From NCBI RefSeq assembly GCF_005217525.1, contig NZ_PNXQ01000014.1, positions 113,486-177,485 of the forward strand: DNA of 64,000 nucleotides. Direction: 5' to 3'. Below the pieces are notes generated by a model that did not search any database, had not been told where the DNA came from, and was given only the letters and a program-made list of their open reading frames with translations. Shown here in pieces: positions 63,945 to 64,000 of this stretch; the stretch's first letter is position 1; each line of letters begins with the position of its first letter. The DNA comes from Paenibacillus terrae. Its GTDB lineage: Bacteria; Bacillota; Bacilli; Paenibacillales; Paenibacillaceae. Both the position numbers and the translations under genes were made by a program.

Positions 63945-63984
63945 ACACCCTGATACTGCTCCGTGCAGAAATAGGGTGTTTTTT
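63945..63984 (+). terminator. Terminator of the 6S-like RNA
   Basis: ACACCCT (63945-63951) pairs with AGGGTGT (63973-63979), with inner CTGC/GCAG, followed by T6. Confidence 0.85.
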
Positions 63985-64000
63985 GTATGTAACAATGCTA

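Overview
The window looks like a chromosomal segment of a low-to-mid GC Gram-positive spore-former, most likely a Paenibacillus (P. polymyxa group). Supporting signs are strong AAGGAGG-type ribosome binding sites, many TTG/GTG starts, a YesMN/LplA-type sugar uptake cluster with xylanases, B. subtilis-like small genes (DUF1450, DUF1232, DUF3906, YtxH, Dabb), a hemEHY operon, an AraR regulon and a tetraprenyl-beta-curcumene synthase. This assignment is by protein resemblance; no database was searched.

Layout. 1-9209: a xylo-oligosaccharide sensing, import and cleavage cluster, all on the plus strand: YesM-type kinase (5' end outside the window), YesN-type regulator, solute-binding lipoprotein, two permeases, a GH43 xylosidase and an intracellular GH10 xylanase. 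A secreted GH30 glucuronoxylanase with an added binding module faces it (9653-11326, minus). Secreted GH30 makes oligosaccharides, the ABC transporter imports them, and GH10 and GH43 finish them inside. No alpha-glucuronidase is in the window. 12187-19095: fabV, a small membrane protein, then araM, araR and araDB with three AraR operator-like palindromes. 19271-22098: an AT-rich patch with a double-HTH protein and a NERD-UvrD helicase. 22386-30000: a run of short housekeeping or envelope genes: deacetylase, holin-like protein, Dabb, DUF86, Cys-rich regulator, YtxH, murI, LysM-M14 peptidase, DUF1232, a HesB-like protein and DUF1450. 30106-35660: LTA-synthase-like protein, a THUMP RNA methyltransferase, an O-methyltransferase and an MFS exporter.

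35890-39362 is the hemEHY operon. 39518-47958 holds CapA, GDPD, FAH, DUF92, a broken TetR gene, an ABC-F protein, an aldo/keto reductase and a LysR regulator. 48031-52055 (minus) holds an M42 peptidase, a LapA-like protein, oligoendopeptidase F and two small ORFs. 52160-60779 holds a cold-shock protein, two MATE exporters, the curcumene synthase, pfkA, DUF3906, a glycosidase-like protein and YitT. The window closes with the DEAD-box helicase cshA behind a long leader, a DUF624 protein, and a non-coding RNA with the folding pattern, promoter and terminator expected of 6S RNA.

The least ordinary items are: a possible two-form (secreted and cytosolic) oligoendopeptidase F; the NERD nuclease-helicase beside the internally duplicated HTH protein; the local AraR/CcpA control wiring around araM; a HesB-fold protein whose cluster cysteines are missing; and the 6S RNA candidate. 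I saw no tRNA, rRNA, insertion sequence, CRISPR array or intact prophage.
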